The notes under the pieces were generated by a model. It made no database searches and was not told the DNA's origin. It saw only the letters and a list, made by a program, of their open reading frames with translations. Source: Cryobacterium sp. PH31-L1 (GTDB lineage Bacteria > Actinomycetota > Actinomycetes > Actinomycetales > Microbacteriaceae). From it: 64,000 nucleotides of DNA. Location: assembly GCF_030063145.1 (NCBI RefSeq), contig NZ_JASISM010000001.1, forward strand, positions 835,594 to 899,593. Direction: 5' to 3'. Of this stretch, positions 26,716 to 36,052 are shown one piece after another. The number at the start of each line of letters is the position of its first letter. Within the stretch, counting starts at the first letter, position 1. The translations under genes and the position numbers were made by a program.

Positions 26716-26729
26716 CAAACACTTATTCG
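26716..26729 (-). promoter_or_regulatory. LexA box between lexA and the LysM gene
   Basis: On the minus strand CGAATAAGTGTTTG, matching CGAACRNRTGTTYG at 13 of 14 positions. The same CGAAT left half is used at recA. It lies about 50 nt upstream of the lexA -10 box. Confidence 0.6.
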
Positions 26730-26877
26730 AGTGTGTTGCGCGAAAATCCGGGTGAGGATCAGAAAAAGCTTGCATGTTCGATTGTTCGAAGTTATATTCG
26801 GAACATAGTTTCGTATCCGGCTTTCCCGGCCGAGGGCCGGTACGAGACTCGCAGCCCGCCTACCTTGGAGGTTTGAC

Positions 26878-27306
26878 ATGACCACAGCACTTGCACCCTC
26901 AGCCCGTGAATACGGCGCTTCTGGCACCCCCGTCGCCCGTCTCCACCTCACTCGGCGTGGGCGAGTGGTGTTCACGACCCTTGCGGCCGTGCCGCTCGTC
27001 ATCGGCGCCGTCGCGTTCGCCCTCAACGGGGGAGCGGCCGGCGCATCCAATTCCGCCACGAGCATCGACCTCACGTCGTACACGACCGACTCCGGAATCG
27101 TGGCGACGCTGGCCTACTCTCCGATCGACGTCGGGTCCTCCCGGTTCGTTACGGTCGAACCCGGCCAGACCCTGTGGGACCTCGCCGAAGAGATCTCGCC
27201 GTCCGCCGACCCGCGCGACGTCGTCGCCGACATCAAACGACTGAATGCGCTCACCGTGGAAACGCTGCAGCCAGGCCAGCGGCTGGAACTGCCCGCCAAC
27301 TCCTGA
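26878..27306 (+). CDS. LysM protein, probable SOS cell-division inhibitor (YneA/Rv2719c-like)
   Basis: 142 aa. A basic N-terminus, one membrane helix (about residues 30-52), a linker, and a C-terminal LysM domain (about 90-139: VTVEPGQTLWDLAEEI ... LQPGQRLELP). GGAGG lies 6 nt before the ATG. Its place divergent from lexA matches Bacillus yneA and mycobacterial Rv2719c, which are LexA-controlled and halt septation during SOS. A LexA box and a second damage motif lie in the shared intergenic region. The division-inhibitor role is inferred from context and architecture; there is no hydrolase domain. Confidence 0.85.
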   Translation: MTTALAPSAREYGASGTPVARLHLTRRGRVVFTTLAAVPLVIGAVAFALNGGAAGASNSATSIDLTSYTTDSGIVATLAYSPIDVGSSRFVTVEPGQTLWDLAEEISPSADPRDVVADIKRLNALTVETLQPGQRLELPANS

Positions 27307-27347
27307 GCACTAATGGGCGGGTAGCCGTGCACGCCGGTACAGGGTCG

Positions 27348-27353
27348 TAGCAT
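27348..27353 (+). promoter_or_regulatory. -10 box TAGCAT for hisC
   Basis: TAGCAT, 7-nt spacer, GTG at 27361. It overlaps the alternative ATG at 27352, which argues for the GTG as the real start. Confidence 0.45.
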
Positions 27354-27360
27354 GGAGAGT

Positions 27361-28446
27361 GTGACCACTCTCGACGATCTCCCGCTCCGCACCAACCTGC
27401 AAGGCCTAACCCCGTATGGTGCTCCGCAACTGCACGTTCCGGTGGCCTTGAACGTCAATGAGAACACGCACCCCATTCCCGACGCAGTGGCCCGCGATAT
27501 TCTCGCCGGCCTGGCCGAGGCCATCCGTTCGGTGAATCGCTACCCCGACCGTGAATTCACCGCCCTGCGCGAGGCACTGGCGCAGTATCTTGGCGAGGGA
27601 CTCACCTCCGACAACATCTGGGCGGCCAACGGCTCCAACGAAGTGCTCCAGCAGGTACTGCAGGCTTTCGGTGGGCCCGGACGCAGCCTGCTCGGGTTTG
27701 CCCCGACCTATTCGATGTATTCGATCCTCGCGGCTGGAACCGACACCACCTGGATTGCCGGCACGCGCGACGCCGACTACGAGCTCTCCCCGGCCACCGC
27801 CGTGACGCAAATCACCCGCACCAGCCCGGATATCGTCTTCCTCTGCTCACCGAACAACCCCACTGGCACCCCGCTCTCGCTCGAGACCATCGCCGCCGCC
27901 TACGACGCGACCGACGGCATCGTCGTCGTCGACGAGGCCTACGCCGAATTCGCGCCCACTGGAACCCTGAGTGCGCTCACCCTCCTCCCCGGCCGGGAAC
28001 GGCTTCTGGTCTCCCGCACAATGAGCAAGGCCTTCGCCTTTGCCGGTGCGCGGGTCGGCTATCTGGCCGCCGATCCGGCGGCAACGGATGCCTTGCGCCT
28101 GGTGCGTTTGCCGTACCACCTCTCCGCCTTCACCCAGGCGGCCGCAAACGCTGCCCTGGCGCACAGCTCGGAGATGCTCGCGATGGTCGACGATATTCGT
28201 GGGCAGCGCGATCGGCTCGTGGTGGAACTGGCCGGACTGGGCTATGCCCCGCACCGAAGCTGGAGCAACTTCGTATTATTTGGGGGAGTAGCCGACCCGC
28301 AGCAGACCTTTGAGGCGCTGTTGGCAGAGGGAATTCTCATTCGTGATGTCGGCATCCCGAACCACTTGCGGGTGACGGCGGGCACCGAGAAGGAGACTTC
28401 GGTGTTCCTCGACGCCCTGGCCCGCCTCGGGCGACCGATAAACTAG
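27361..28446 (+). CDS. hisC: Histidinol-phosphate aminotransferase HisC
   Basis: 361 aa from the GTG (364 from the ATG at 27352). PLP enzyme of fold type I converting imidazole acetol phosphate to histidinol phosphate. Landmarks: [48 protein letters not shown] and the PLP-binding Lys223 in [17 protein letters not shown]. First gene of a partial his cluster hisC-hisB-hisH-priA; hisD, hisG, hisF and hisI are not in the window. Confidence 0.96.
   Translation: MTTLDDLPLRTNLQGLTPYGAPQLHVPVALNVNENTHPIPDAVARDILAGLAEAIRSVNRYPDREFTALREALAQYLGEGLTSDNIWAANGSNEVLQQVLQAFGGPGRSLLGFAPTYSMYSILAAGTDTTWIAGTRDADYELSPATAVTQITRTSPDIVFLCSPNNPTGTPLSLETIAAAYDATDGIVVVDEAYAEFAPTGTLSALTLLPGRERLLVSRTMSKAFAFAGARVGYLAADPAATDALRLVRLPYHLSAFTQAAANAALAHSSEMLAMVDDIRGQRDRLVVELAGLGYAPHRSWSNFVLFGGVADPQQTFEALLAEGILIRDVGIPNHLRVTAGTEKETSVFLDALARLGRPIN
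28439..28444 (+). promoter_or_regulatory. -10 box TAAACT inside the hisC end, for hisB
   Basis: TAAACT spans the last codons and stop of hisC, and 6 nt later is the hisB ATG at 28451. It could be an internal leaderless promoter, or a chance match since it overlaps coding sequence. Confidence 0.35.
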
Positions 28447-28450
28447 CGGT

Positions 28451-29074
28451 ATGAGCTCATCTGCTGACATTTCCGCGCCCCGAGTCGCACACCTGCAACG
28501 GGAGACGAGTGAATCGAGCATCGAACTCTCACTGAACCTCGATGGCACCGGCGTCAGCGATATCCACACGTCGGTTCCGTTCTACGACCACCTGCTGACA
28601 GCATTCGCCAAACACTCCCTGACCGACCTCACCGTGCGCGCCAGCGGTGACATCGAAATAGACGTGCACCACACCGTCGAAGACGTGGGAATCGTACTCG
28701 GCCAGGCCATTCGCCAAGCGCTCGGCGACAAGTCGGGCATCTCCCGTTACGGCGATGCCCTCGTGCCACTCGACGAGGCGCTCGCCCAAGCTGTCGTCGA
28801 CATCTCCGGCCGCCCCTACCTCGTGCACACCGGCGAGCCGGCCGGCTTCGAATTCCACCTCATCGGCGGACACTTCACCGGCTCCATGGTGCGTCACGTG
28901 TTCGAAGCGATCACCTTTCACGCCGGGCTGACCGTGCACGTCACCGTGCTGGGCGGCCGCGACCCGCACCACATCGCCGAAGCAGAGTTCAAGGCCTTCG
29001 CCCGTGCGTTCCGTCTCGCCAAGGCCCTCGACCCGCTCGTGCAGGGCATCCCCTCCACCAAGGGAGCCCTGTGA
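28451..29074 (+). CDS. hisB: Imidazoleglycerol-phosphate dehydratase HisB
   Basis: 207 aa, the monofunctional actinobacterial form. The two metal-binding His clusters are visible: [11 protein letters not shown] and, in the second half, [23 protein letters not shown] and the SGRPYLVHT segment also fit. Manganese-dependent dehydration to imidazole acetol phosphate, the HisC substrate. Its stop overlaps the hisH GTG. Confidence 0.96.
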   Translation: MSSSADISAPRVAHLQRETSESSIELSLNLDGTGVSDIHTSVPFYDHLLTAFAKHSLTDLTVRASGDIEIDVHHTVEDVGIVLGQAIRQALGDKSGISRYGDALVPLDEALAQAVVDISGRPYLVHTGEPAGFEFHLIGGHFTGSMVRHVFEAITFHAGLTVHVTVLGGRDPHHIAEAEFKAFARAFRLAKALDPLVQGIPSTKGAL

Positions 29075-29700
29075 CCCGGGTCGTCGTCTTCGATTACGGC
29101 ACCGGCAACGTGCACTCCGCAGTCAAAGCGCTCGAACTGGCCGGCGCTGACGTCACCCTGACGAGCGACCGCACGGTCGCGCTTGAAGCCGACGGCCTCG
29201 TCGTGCCCGGTGTTGGCGCGTTCAGCGCCGTCATGCGAGCCCTTAAAGCGGTTCGCGGCGACGAGATCGTCGATCGTCGACTCGCTGGCGATCGCCCGGT
29301 GCTCGGAATCTGCGTGGGTATGCAGGTCATGTTCGAGCACGGAGTCGAACGGGGAATCGACACCGAGGGTCTCGGCGAATGGCCCGGAACGGTCACCGAA
29401 CTTCCCGCCGTGATCTTGCCGCACATGGGCTGGAACACCGTCACGAGCGCACCGGGCTCCGAGCTGTTTCGCGGCATCGAAGACGAGCGGTTCTACTTTG
29501 TGCACTCCTACGCCGCGCAGTCCTGGACGCTCGAGGTCATGCCCCCGTTCCCCGAACCACGGCTCACCTGGGCCGAACACGGAGCGCCGTTCCTGGCCGC
29601 GATCGAGAACGGTCCGCTCACCGCAGCCCAGTTCCACCCGGAGAAATCGGGCGAGGCGGGAATCCGCTTGTTGAAAAACTGGATCGGTACCCTGCGCTAA
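29071..29700 (+). CDS. hisH: Imidazole glycerol phosphate synthase, glutamine amidotransferase subunit HisH
   Basis: 209 aa class I glutaminase. Catalytic triad Cys81 (GICVGMQ), His189 and Glu191 ([10 protein letters not shown]); oxyanion segment PGVGAF. It feeds ammonia to HisF, whose gene is not seen here. The GTG overlaps the hisB stop (GTGA). An 83-nt gap separates it from priA. Confidence 0.96.
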   Translation: MTRVVVFDYGTGNVHSAVKALELAGADVTLTSDRTVALEADGLVVPGVGAFSAVMRALKAVRGDEIVDRRLAGDRPVLGICVGMQVMFEHGVERGIDTEGLGEWPGTVTELPAVILPHMGWNTVTSAPGSELFRGIEDERFYFVHSYAAQSWTLEVMPPFPEPRLTWAEHGAPFLAAIENGPLTAAQFHPEKSGEAGIRLLKNWIGTLR

Positions 29701-29783
29701 CAGGACTGCGCGCCTAGACTTCACAACCCGCCCCACCACCATGAAATTGGCCGCAGTCTGCGACCGCACAACCGAGGACACCA

Positions 29784-30530
29784 ATGAGCGAGTTCAACAA
29801 GACACCGAGGCTCGTCCTCCTGCCCGCCGTCGATGTGGCCGGAGGCAAGGCCGTGCGCCTGACGCAGGGCGAGGCGGGTACGGAAACGAATTACGGTGAC
29901 CCCGTCGATGCTGCGGCCGATTGGGCTCGGCAGGGCGCCGAATGGATCCACCTCGTGGACCTCGATGCGGCGTTCGGCCGCGGCACCAACACCGGCGTGA
30001 TCAAGAAGGTCATTCGCCAGGTCAAGGGTGTCAACATCGAGCTGTCCGGTGGTATCCGCGATGACGCATCGCTGGAAGCAGCACTGACAACGGGCGTCAA
30101 ACGCATCAACCTCGGAACTGCGGCCCTGGAAAACCCGGAGTGGGCGGCCAGCGTGATCGCGCAATACGGCGAGGCCGTGGCCGTGGGACTCGACGTGCGC
30201 GGCACGACCCTCGCCGCCCGCGGCTGGACCAAGGACGGGGGCGACCTCTGGCAGGTGCTCGAACGCCTGGAGGAAGCCGGCTGTGCTCGATACGTCGTGA
30301 CCGACGTCACGAAGGACGGCACCCTGCAAGGCCCGAACATCGACCTGCTTCGCCAGGTCCTCGATCGCACCCGCAAGCCGGTCATCGCCTCCGGCGGTAT
30401 CTCCAGCCTCGATGACATCGAAGCGCTGCGCAAGCTCGTGCCGCTCGGCCTGGAAGGTGCCATCGTGGGCAAAGCGCTCTATGCCGGCGCGTTCACCCTG
30501 GCCGAGGCCCTGGACGTCGCGGGGGACTAA
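29784..30530 (+). CDS. priA: Bifunctional HisA/TrpF isomerase PriA
   Basis: 248 aa TIM barrel. Catalytic acids Asp17 ([10 protein letters not shown]) and Asp174 (VVTDVTKDG), with the phosphate-binding GGIRD and ASGGISS turns. In actinobacteria this protein serves both histidine (ProFAR isomerisation) and tryptophan (phosphoribosylanthranilate isomerisation) pathways; assignment as PriA rests on the taxon and the [10 protein letters not shown] segment. Its stop overlaps the next ATG as TAATG. Confidence 0.93.
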   Translation: MSEFNKTPRLVLLPAVDVAGGKAVRLTQGEAGTETNYGDPVDAAADWARQGAEWIHLVDLDAAFGRGTNTGVIKKVIRQVKGVNIELSGGIRDDASLEAALTTGVKRINLGTAALENPEWAASVIAQYGEAVAVGLDVRGTTLAARGWTKDGGDLWQVLERLEEAGCARYVVTDVTKDGTLQGPNIDLLRQVLDRTRKPVIASGGISSLDDIEALRKLVPLGLEGAIVGKALYAGAFTLAEALDVAGD

Positions 30531-31390
30531 TGGCTAAGGCGCGCAACCTCGGCTCAACGGGCGATCCCTCCGGTCGACCGGGTTCACAGAGCGAGCCCGG
30601 TTCCCAAAGCTCGCCGGGCCAGCCCGGTGAGCCGGGCGAGTTGGCCGACTCGGCCGGGCAGCCCTGGGCCGGCCGAGAATTTGAGGCCAATCTTGGCGCC
30701 GGCGATGACGGGTCAGCCCCCGCCGCGCTGGCCGAGGCGCTCACCCGTTTTCAGGCCAGGGAGGCCGGCGAAGAAAGCGTCATCGACGCCATCCGCGGTT
30801 CCCGCTTGCTGATTCCGCTGGTCACGAAGCTCGGCGAGGCCGCCCTGAACGCACGCGGGCAGACGATCGATAAGACTCAGGAGCTGTCGATCATCACCGT
30901 GGCTGGCCCCGACGGCCGCACCGTGTTGCCCGCCTTCTCCTCCACGGCCGCCATGACTGCGTGGAATCCCCTCGCGCGACCCGTTCCAGCGGATGCCGTG
31001 CGCGTCGCTCTGGCCGCCGCGCAGGAAAACACCGATCTCGTGGTGCTCGACCCCACCACGCCGGGCGAATTCGTCATCCGGCGACCGGCGCTCTGGGCGA
31101 TCGCCCAATCGCTGCCCTGGACACCGAGTTATGCCAGCCGACATGTGGCAGACGCGTTCGCCGCATCCATCGCAACGGAGCTGTCGGTGCTGACCGTTCA
31201 GCTCGCGGCCGGCGACCCGTTAGGGCGGTTGGAGGGGCCCGAGCTAGTGGTGCAACTGGAACTGGTCGACGGCCTCACCCAGCCCGATCTGGACACCATT
31301 TTGAGCCGGCTCGGCACCCGCTGGTCGGAGAGCGAGGTCATTACGACCGGTGTTGATTCGCTGCGCGTGAAGCTCATCGCCTCGGCGTAG
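30530..31390 (+). CDS. SseB-family protein with Gly/Pro/Ser-rich N-terminus
   Basis: 286 aa. Residues 8-40 are a low-complexity run of PGS/PGE/PGQ repeats reminiscent of collagen-like tracts. The remainder (about 75-285) has the SseB pattern: LLIPLVTKLGE, ELSIITVAGPDGRTVLPAFSS, then a second alpha/beta half ending VDSLRVKLIASA. SseB proteins have no defined biochemical role in actinobacteria, although the gene is often found behind priA. Translation is coupled to priA (TAATG). Confidence 0.85.
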   Translation: MAKARNLGSTGDPSGRPGSQSEPGSQSSPGQPGEPGELADSAGQPWAGREFEANLGAGDDGSAPAALAEALTRFQAREAGEESVIDAIRGSRLLIPLVTKLGEAALNARGQTIDKTQELSIITVAGPDGRTVLPAFSSTAAMTAWNPLARPVPADAVRVALAAAQENTDLVVLDPTTPGEFVIRRPALWAIAQSLPWTPSYASRHVADAFAASIATELSVLTVQLAAGDPLGRLEGPELVVQLELVDGLTQPDLDTILSRLGTRWSESEVITTGVDSLRVKLIASA

Positions 31391-31407
31391 ATTGTGCGCA
31401 GCACGAA

Positions 31408-31429
31408 TGTCGGTGGGGTAGGCGACAAT
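31408..31429 (+). promoter_or_regulatory. PafBC/RecA-NDp-like promoter of lhr
   Basis: TGTCGGTG (31408-31415), exactly 8 nt, GACAAT (31424-31429), then 6 nt to the lhr ATG. The octamer is a perfect match; the hexamer differs from TANNNT at its first base. Fits a leaderless, damage-induced transcript. Confidence 0.5.
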
Positions 31430-31435
31430 AATCCT

Positions 31436-34400
31436 ATGACCGACGTTCTCGATCGTTTCTCCTCGGCGTCCCGGGCCTGGTTCACCGAAGCGTTCGACGC
31501 TCCGACCGCGGCGCAACTCGGGGCGTGGAACGCTATTTCGCAGGGCTCGCACGCCCTCGTAGTGGCACCGACCGGATCGGGGAAGACCCTGGCCGCGTTT
31601 CTGTGGGCCATCGACCGGCTTTACACCGAGCCAGCACCCGGAACAGAGCAGACCGAGTATGCTCCCGCTACTCGTGTGCTCTATATTTCGCCGCTCAAAG
31701 CCCTCGGCGTCGACGTTGAACGCAACCTCACGGCACCCCTCGTGGGCATCAGCCGCGCCGCTGGGCGGCTCGGGCTCGAGCCGCCGCACGTCTCGGTCGG
31801 GGTGCGCTCCGGAGACACCCCGGCCGCCGACCGCCGCAAACTGGTCACCTCGCCGCCCGACATTCTCATCACTACCCCGGAATCGTTGTTTCTCATGCTG
31901 ACGTCGGCGGCCCGTGAATCGCTGCGCGGCGTGCAGACAGTCATCATCGACGAGGTGCACGCGGTCGCTGCGAGCAAACGCGGCGCCCACTTGGCCGTGT
32001 CCCTCGAACGACTCGACGCACTGCTCGATCGGCCGGCCCAGCGCATCGGGCTGTCGGCCACGGTACGCCCGCAGAGCGAAGTCGCGCGGTTTCTGGGCGG
32101 CGCCGCCCCGGTGCAGATCGTGGCACCGCCCGCGCTGAAACGGTTCGATCTGCGCGTGGTCGTGCCGGTCGACGACATGAGCGACCTAGGGCCCGTGCCG
32201 CAACGTGAGGGGGTCACGTCGGCCGCGGCGCCGCAGACAGGATCGATCTGGCCCCACGTCGAGGAGGCCATCGTCGACGAAGTGCTGGCACACGCCTCGA
32301 GCATCGTGTTCGCCAATTCGCGACGGCTCACGGAACGGCTCACGGCCCGGTTCAACGAAATCTATGCCGAGAGGCTGGCGGAATCCGCTCTCGTGCCCGT
32401 CGTGCACGGAGGCGTTGTGGGCGGTCCTCCGGCCGTTCGCCCGCCGGCCGAACTCATGGGGGCGAGCGGCCAGACCGAGGGCGCCGAGCCGCTGCTCGCC
32501 CGTGCCCATCACGGTTCGGTCAGCAAAGAACAGCGTGCGCTCATTGAAGACGATCTGAAATCGGGCCGGCTGCGCTGTGTCGTCGCCACGTCGAGCCTCG
32601 AACTCGGCATCGATATGGGCGCGGTCGACCTGGTCGTACAGGTCGAGTCGCCGCCGTCGGTGTCGAGCGGGCTGCAACGGCTTGGCCGCGCCGGGCATCA
32701 GGTCGGTGAGATCAGCCGCGGGGTGATCTACCCCAAGCACCGGGCCGACCTCATCCACGCCGCAGTCGCCGCCGAGCGGATGGTCGCGGGCGCCATCGAA
32801 TCGCTGCGGGTTCCGACCAACCCGCTCGATATCCTGGCCCAGCAGACGGTGGCGGCCTGCGCGCTTGAGCCGATCGACGTTGAAGGCTGGTTCGACATGG
32901 TTCGGCGCAGCGCACCATTTGCTACCCTGCCGCGCTCCGCCTACGAGGCCACCCTCGATCTGCTCGCTGGCCGCTACCCGTCCGACCAGTTCGCCGAGCT
33001 GCGCCCGCGCATCGTCTGGGATCGAGACGCCGGCACCCTCACCGGTCGTCCCGGAGCGCAGCGGTTGGCCGTCACCAGCGGCGGCACGATTCCCGATCGC
33101 GGTCTGTTCGGCGTCTTCATGGTCGGCGGCGAGCAGATCACCGGCAAACGGGTCGGCGAACTCGACGAAGAGATGGTCTATGAATCGCGCGTCGGCGATG
33201 TCTTCGCGCTCGGCACCACAAGCTGGCGCATCCAGGAGATCACCCACGACCGGGTACTCGTCGTGCCCGCGTTCGGGCAGCCGGGCCGGCTGCCGTTCTG
33301 GAAGGGTGACGGCCTTGGCCGCCCGGTCGAACTCGGTCAGGCCATCGGTGCTTTCGTGCGCGAAGTCGGAAGCCTGCCGGCCGATGCGGCGCGGGAGCGC
33401 TGTGCCGCGGGCGGCCTCGACCAGCGCGCCATCAGTAACCTGCTGGCCTTCCTGGGCGAACAACGCGGTGCAACCGGCCAGCTGCCGACCGACCGCACCC
33501 TCGTGGTGGAACGGTTCCGCGATGAACTCGGGGACTGGCGCGTGGTGCTGCACTCCCCGTTCGGCACCCCGGTGCACGCACCGTGGGCCCTCGCAGTCGG
33601 CGCCCGCGTGCGCGAGCGCTACGGAATCGACGGCTCCTGCGTCGCAAGCGACGACGGCATCGTCGTACGCATCCCCGACACCGAAACTGAACCGCCCGGC
33701 AGCGAACTCTTTGTGTTCGACCCCGACGAGCTCGAACAACTGGTCACCGACGAGGTCGGCGGCTCCGCTCTGTTCGCGTCCCGGTTTCGCGAGTGCGCCG
33801 CTCGGGCCCTGCTCCTGCCTCGATACAAGCCGGGTGCCCGCTCGCCACTCTGGCAACAGCGGCAAAAAGCCGCGCAGCTGCTCGACGTGGCCCGTACCTT
33901 TCCCACCTTTCCGATCATTCTCGAGACCCTGCGAGAATGCCTGCAGGACGTCTACGACCTGCCGGCCCTCGGGGCGCTCGCCCGCCAGATCGCCTCCCGC
34001 GAACTGCGCCTGGTCGAAACCACAACTGAGACGGCCAGCCCGTTCGCCAGCACCCTGCTGTTCGGCTACGTGGCCGCGTTCATGTACGAGGGGGACACTC
34101 CGCTGGCCGAGCGGCGCGCCACAGCGCTCGCAATCGACTCGAGCCTGCTCGCCGAGCTGCTGGGCCGGGTGGAACTGCGTGAACTGCTCGACCCCGCCGT
34201 CATCGATCAGACCGACCGGGAGTTGCAACGGCTCGCCCCCGACTATTTAGCGAAGGGCATGGAAGGCGTCGCCGACCTGCTGCGCACCCTCGGCCCGCTC
34301 AGCACCATCGAAGTGGCCGAGCGGATGCTCACGCCCGAGTCGCAGCCCGCCCCGCTCGTCGCCGAGGATGCCCTGCGCGCACTCGTCGACTCCCGCCGCG

Positions 34401-36052
34401 CTATCCGGGTGAGCATCGGCGGCCACGACCGCTGGGCAGCCGTCGAAGACGCCAGCCGGTTGCGCGACGCACTCGGGGTTCCGCTCCCAATCGGTGTACC
34501 GGCCGCGTTCAACGAATCCGTCAAGGACCCGCTCGGCGATCTTGTAAGCCGCTTTGCGCGCTCGCATGGACCGTTCACCACGCAGGCTGTCGCTGAGCGG
34601 TTCGGGCTGGGCGAGGCCGTGGTGCAGATTGCCCTCGGCCGCCTCGCTGATGCTCGACGCATCCTGGCGGGTGAATTTCGGCCGAACGGCACCGGCCCGG
34701 AATGGTGCGACTCCGAGGTGCTGCGCCGCCTCCGCCGCCGTTCCCTCGCCGCGCTTCGGCACGAGGTCGAACCCGTCGATCAGAAGGCTATCGGCCGGTT
34801 TTTGCCGGCCTGGCAACACGTGGGCGGCAAGCTGCGCGGTATCGACGGCGTCGCATCCGTTGTGGAACAGCTCGAGGGGGCGCGCATCCCGGCGTCCGCT
34901 TGGGAGACGCTCATTCTGCCAGCCCGTGTGAGCGACTACCAGCCAGGCATGCTCGACGAACTCACCAACGCGGGCGAAGTCCTCTGGGCGGGCGCGGGAA
35001 CCCTCGCCGGCAACGACGGCTGGATCAGCCTGCACCTCGCCGAAACCGCCCAGCTCACGCTGCCACTGCCCATCGATGTGGACACGACGCCCCTGCAGCA
35101 GGAGATTCTCGCCACCCTCGGCAGCGGCGGGGCCTACTTCTTTCGCCAGCTCGCCGATGCCGTGGGCAGCCATGACGACAAGGAATTGGTGCAGGCGCTC
35201 TGGGACCTGGTCTGGGCCGGGCTGATCAACAACGACACCTTCGCCCCGGTTCGCTCGCTCCTGGCCGGCGGGCATACCGCGCACCGGCAGAGCCGCGCCG
35301 TGCCTCGGGCCCACCTGCATCGCGGGCGGTCGATGCCGCGGCCCAGCCTGCCGAGTCGTAGCGGACCACCAACAGTGTCGGGTCGCTGGTCGATCCTGCC
35401 GGTGGCCGATGACTCGCCGACCCGTCGTGCGCACGCGCTGGGGGAGACCCTGTTGGAACGCTACGGCGTCGTGACCCGTGGCGCGGTGATGGCCGAGGGT
35501 GTCACCGGGGGGTTCTCGCTCGTCTACCGCACGCTCACCGGATTCGAAGAGATGGCCCGGTGCCGCCGCGGCTACTTCATCGAGGGGCTCGGCGCGGCCC
35601 AGTTCGCCACCGGCGGCACCATCGACCGGCTGCGCACCTTCGCCGCCAGTTCCGGGGACACTCCCGCGGGGCGAACCTCGCCGGTCGCCGCAGTGACCCT
35701 GGCCGCCACCGATCCGGCGAACGCCTATGGTGCCGCGCTTGGGTGGCCGATCCTGCCCGGCGAAACGACGCATCGCCCGGGCCGCAAGGCGGGTGCACTC
35801 GTCGTACTCGTGGATGGAGCACTCGTACTCTATGTCGAGCGCGGCGGTAAGACCGTGGTGGCTTTTGACACGGATGAAGGCCTGCTGGCGGCGGCGACAG
35901 CAAGTCTGGCCACCCTCGTCACCTCCGGGCGCATTCAGAAGATCGCCGTGGAAACGGCCAACGGCGCGTTCGTGATCGGCACCGAGCTCGGCGCGGCCCT
36001 GCGCGCCGCCGGGTTCACCGAGACGCCGAAGGGGTTGAGGCTGCGTGCCTGA
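31436..36052 (+). CDS. lhr: Large ATP-dependent DNA helicase Lhr
   Basis: 1538 aa, the full actinobacterial Lhr length. Superfamily 2 helicase core: Walker A APTGSGKT (44-51), TTPESLFLMLTS, the IIDEVHAVAASKRGAHL box, SATVRPQSEVA, then ATSSLELGIDMGAVDLV and QRLGRAGHQVG in the second RecA domain. Winged-helix and Lhr-specific domains follow, and the C-terminal 700 residues are the DUF-rich tetramerising part. It unwinds DNA-RNA hybrids 3' to 5' and is damage-induced in mycobacteria. The ATG sits 6 nt behind a damage-type promoter. Its end overlaps nei2 by 8 nt. Confidence 0.97.
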   Translation: MTDVLDRFSSASRAWFTEAFDAPTAAQLGAWNAISQGSHALVVAPTGSGKTLAAFLWAIDRLYTEPAPGTEQTEYAPATRVLYISPLKALGVDVERNLTAPLVGISRAAGRLGLEPPHVSVGVRSGDTPAADRRKLVTSPPDILITTPESLFLMLTSAARESLRGVQTVIIDEVHAVAASKRGAHLAVSLERLDALLDRPAQRIGLSATVRPQSEVARFLGGAAPVQIVAPPALKRFDLRVVVPVDDMSDLGPVPQREGVTSAAAPQTGSIWPHVEEAIVDEVLAHASSIVFANSRRLTERLTARFNEIYAERLAESALVPVVHGGVVGGPPAVRPPAELMGASGQTEGAEPLLARAHHGSVSKEQRALIEDDLKSGRLRCVVATSSLELGIDMGAVDLVVQVESPPSVSSGLQRLGRAGHQVGEISRGVIYPKHRADLIHAAVAAERMVAGAIESLRVPTNPLDILAQQTVAACALEPIDVEGWFDMVRRSAPFATLPRSAYEATLDLLAGRYPSDQFAELRPRIVWDRDAGTLTGRPGAQRLAVTSGGTIPDRGLFGVFMVGGEQITGKRVGELDEEMVYESRVGDVFALGTTSWRIQEITHDRVLVVPAFGQPGRLPFWKGDGLGRPVELGQAIGAFVREVGSLPADAARERCAAGGLDQRAISNLLAFLGEQRGATGQLPTDRTLVVERFRDELGDWRVVLHSPFGTPVHAPWALAVGARVRERYGIDGSCVASDDGIVVRIPDTETEPPGSELFVFDPDELEQLVTDEVGGSALFASRFRECAARALLLPRYKPGARSPLWQQRQKAAQLLDVARTFPTFPIILETLRECLQDVYDLPALGALARQIASRELRLVETTTETASPFASTLLFGYVAAFMYEGDTPLAERRATALAIDSSLLAELLGRVELRELLDPAVIDQTDRELQRLAPDYLAKGMEGVADLLRTLGPLSTIEVAERMLTPESQPAPLVAEDALRALVDSRRAIRVSIGGHDRWAAVEDASRLRDALGVPLPIGVPAAFNESVKDPLGDLVSRFARSHGPFTTQAVAERFGLGEAVVQIALGRLADARRILAGEFRPNGTGPEWCDSEVLRRLRRRSLAALRHEVEPVDQKAIGRFLPAWQHVGGKLRGIDGVASVVEQLEGARIPASAWETLILPARVSDYQPGMLDELTNAGEVLWAGAGTLAGNDGWISLHLAETAQLTLPLPIDVDTTPLQQEILATLGSGGAYFFRQLADAVGSHDDKELVQALWDLVWAGLINNDTFAPVRSLLAGGHTAHRQSRAVPRAHLHRGRSMPRPSLPSRSGPPTVSGRWSILPVADDSPTRRAHALGETLLERYGVVTRGAVMAEGVTGGFSLVYRTLTGFEEMARCRRGYFIEGLGAAQFATGGTIDRLRTFAASSGDTPAGRTSPVAAVTLAATDPANAYGAALGWPILPGETTHRPGRKAGALVVLVDGALVLYVERGGKTVVAFDTDEGLLAAATASLATLVTSGRIQKIAVETANGAFVIGTELGAALRAAGFTETPKGLRLRA

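Larger units (their letters stand above)
26598..26877. promoter_or_regulatory. lexA/LysM divergent control region (280 nt)
   Basis: No gene. It is visibly more AT-rich than its surroundings. It contains TGTCGGTG-N8-TTGAGT reading right (26642-26663), TACACT reading left (26661-26666), a LexA-like box (26716-26729), a weaker dyad TCGAAG-N4-ATTCGG (26786-26801), and the GGAGG site of the LysM gene (26867-26871). Confidence 0.65.

Noticed and set aside
26786..26801. Second LexA box TCGAAG-N4-ATTCGG
   Set aside because: Kept only as a weak possibility: three of the twelve arm bases differ from TCGAAC-N4-GTTCGA, while the box at 26716 fits much better.
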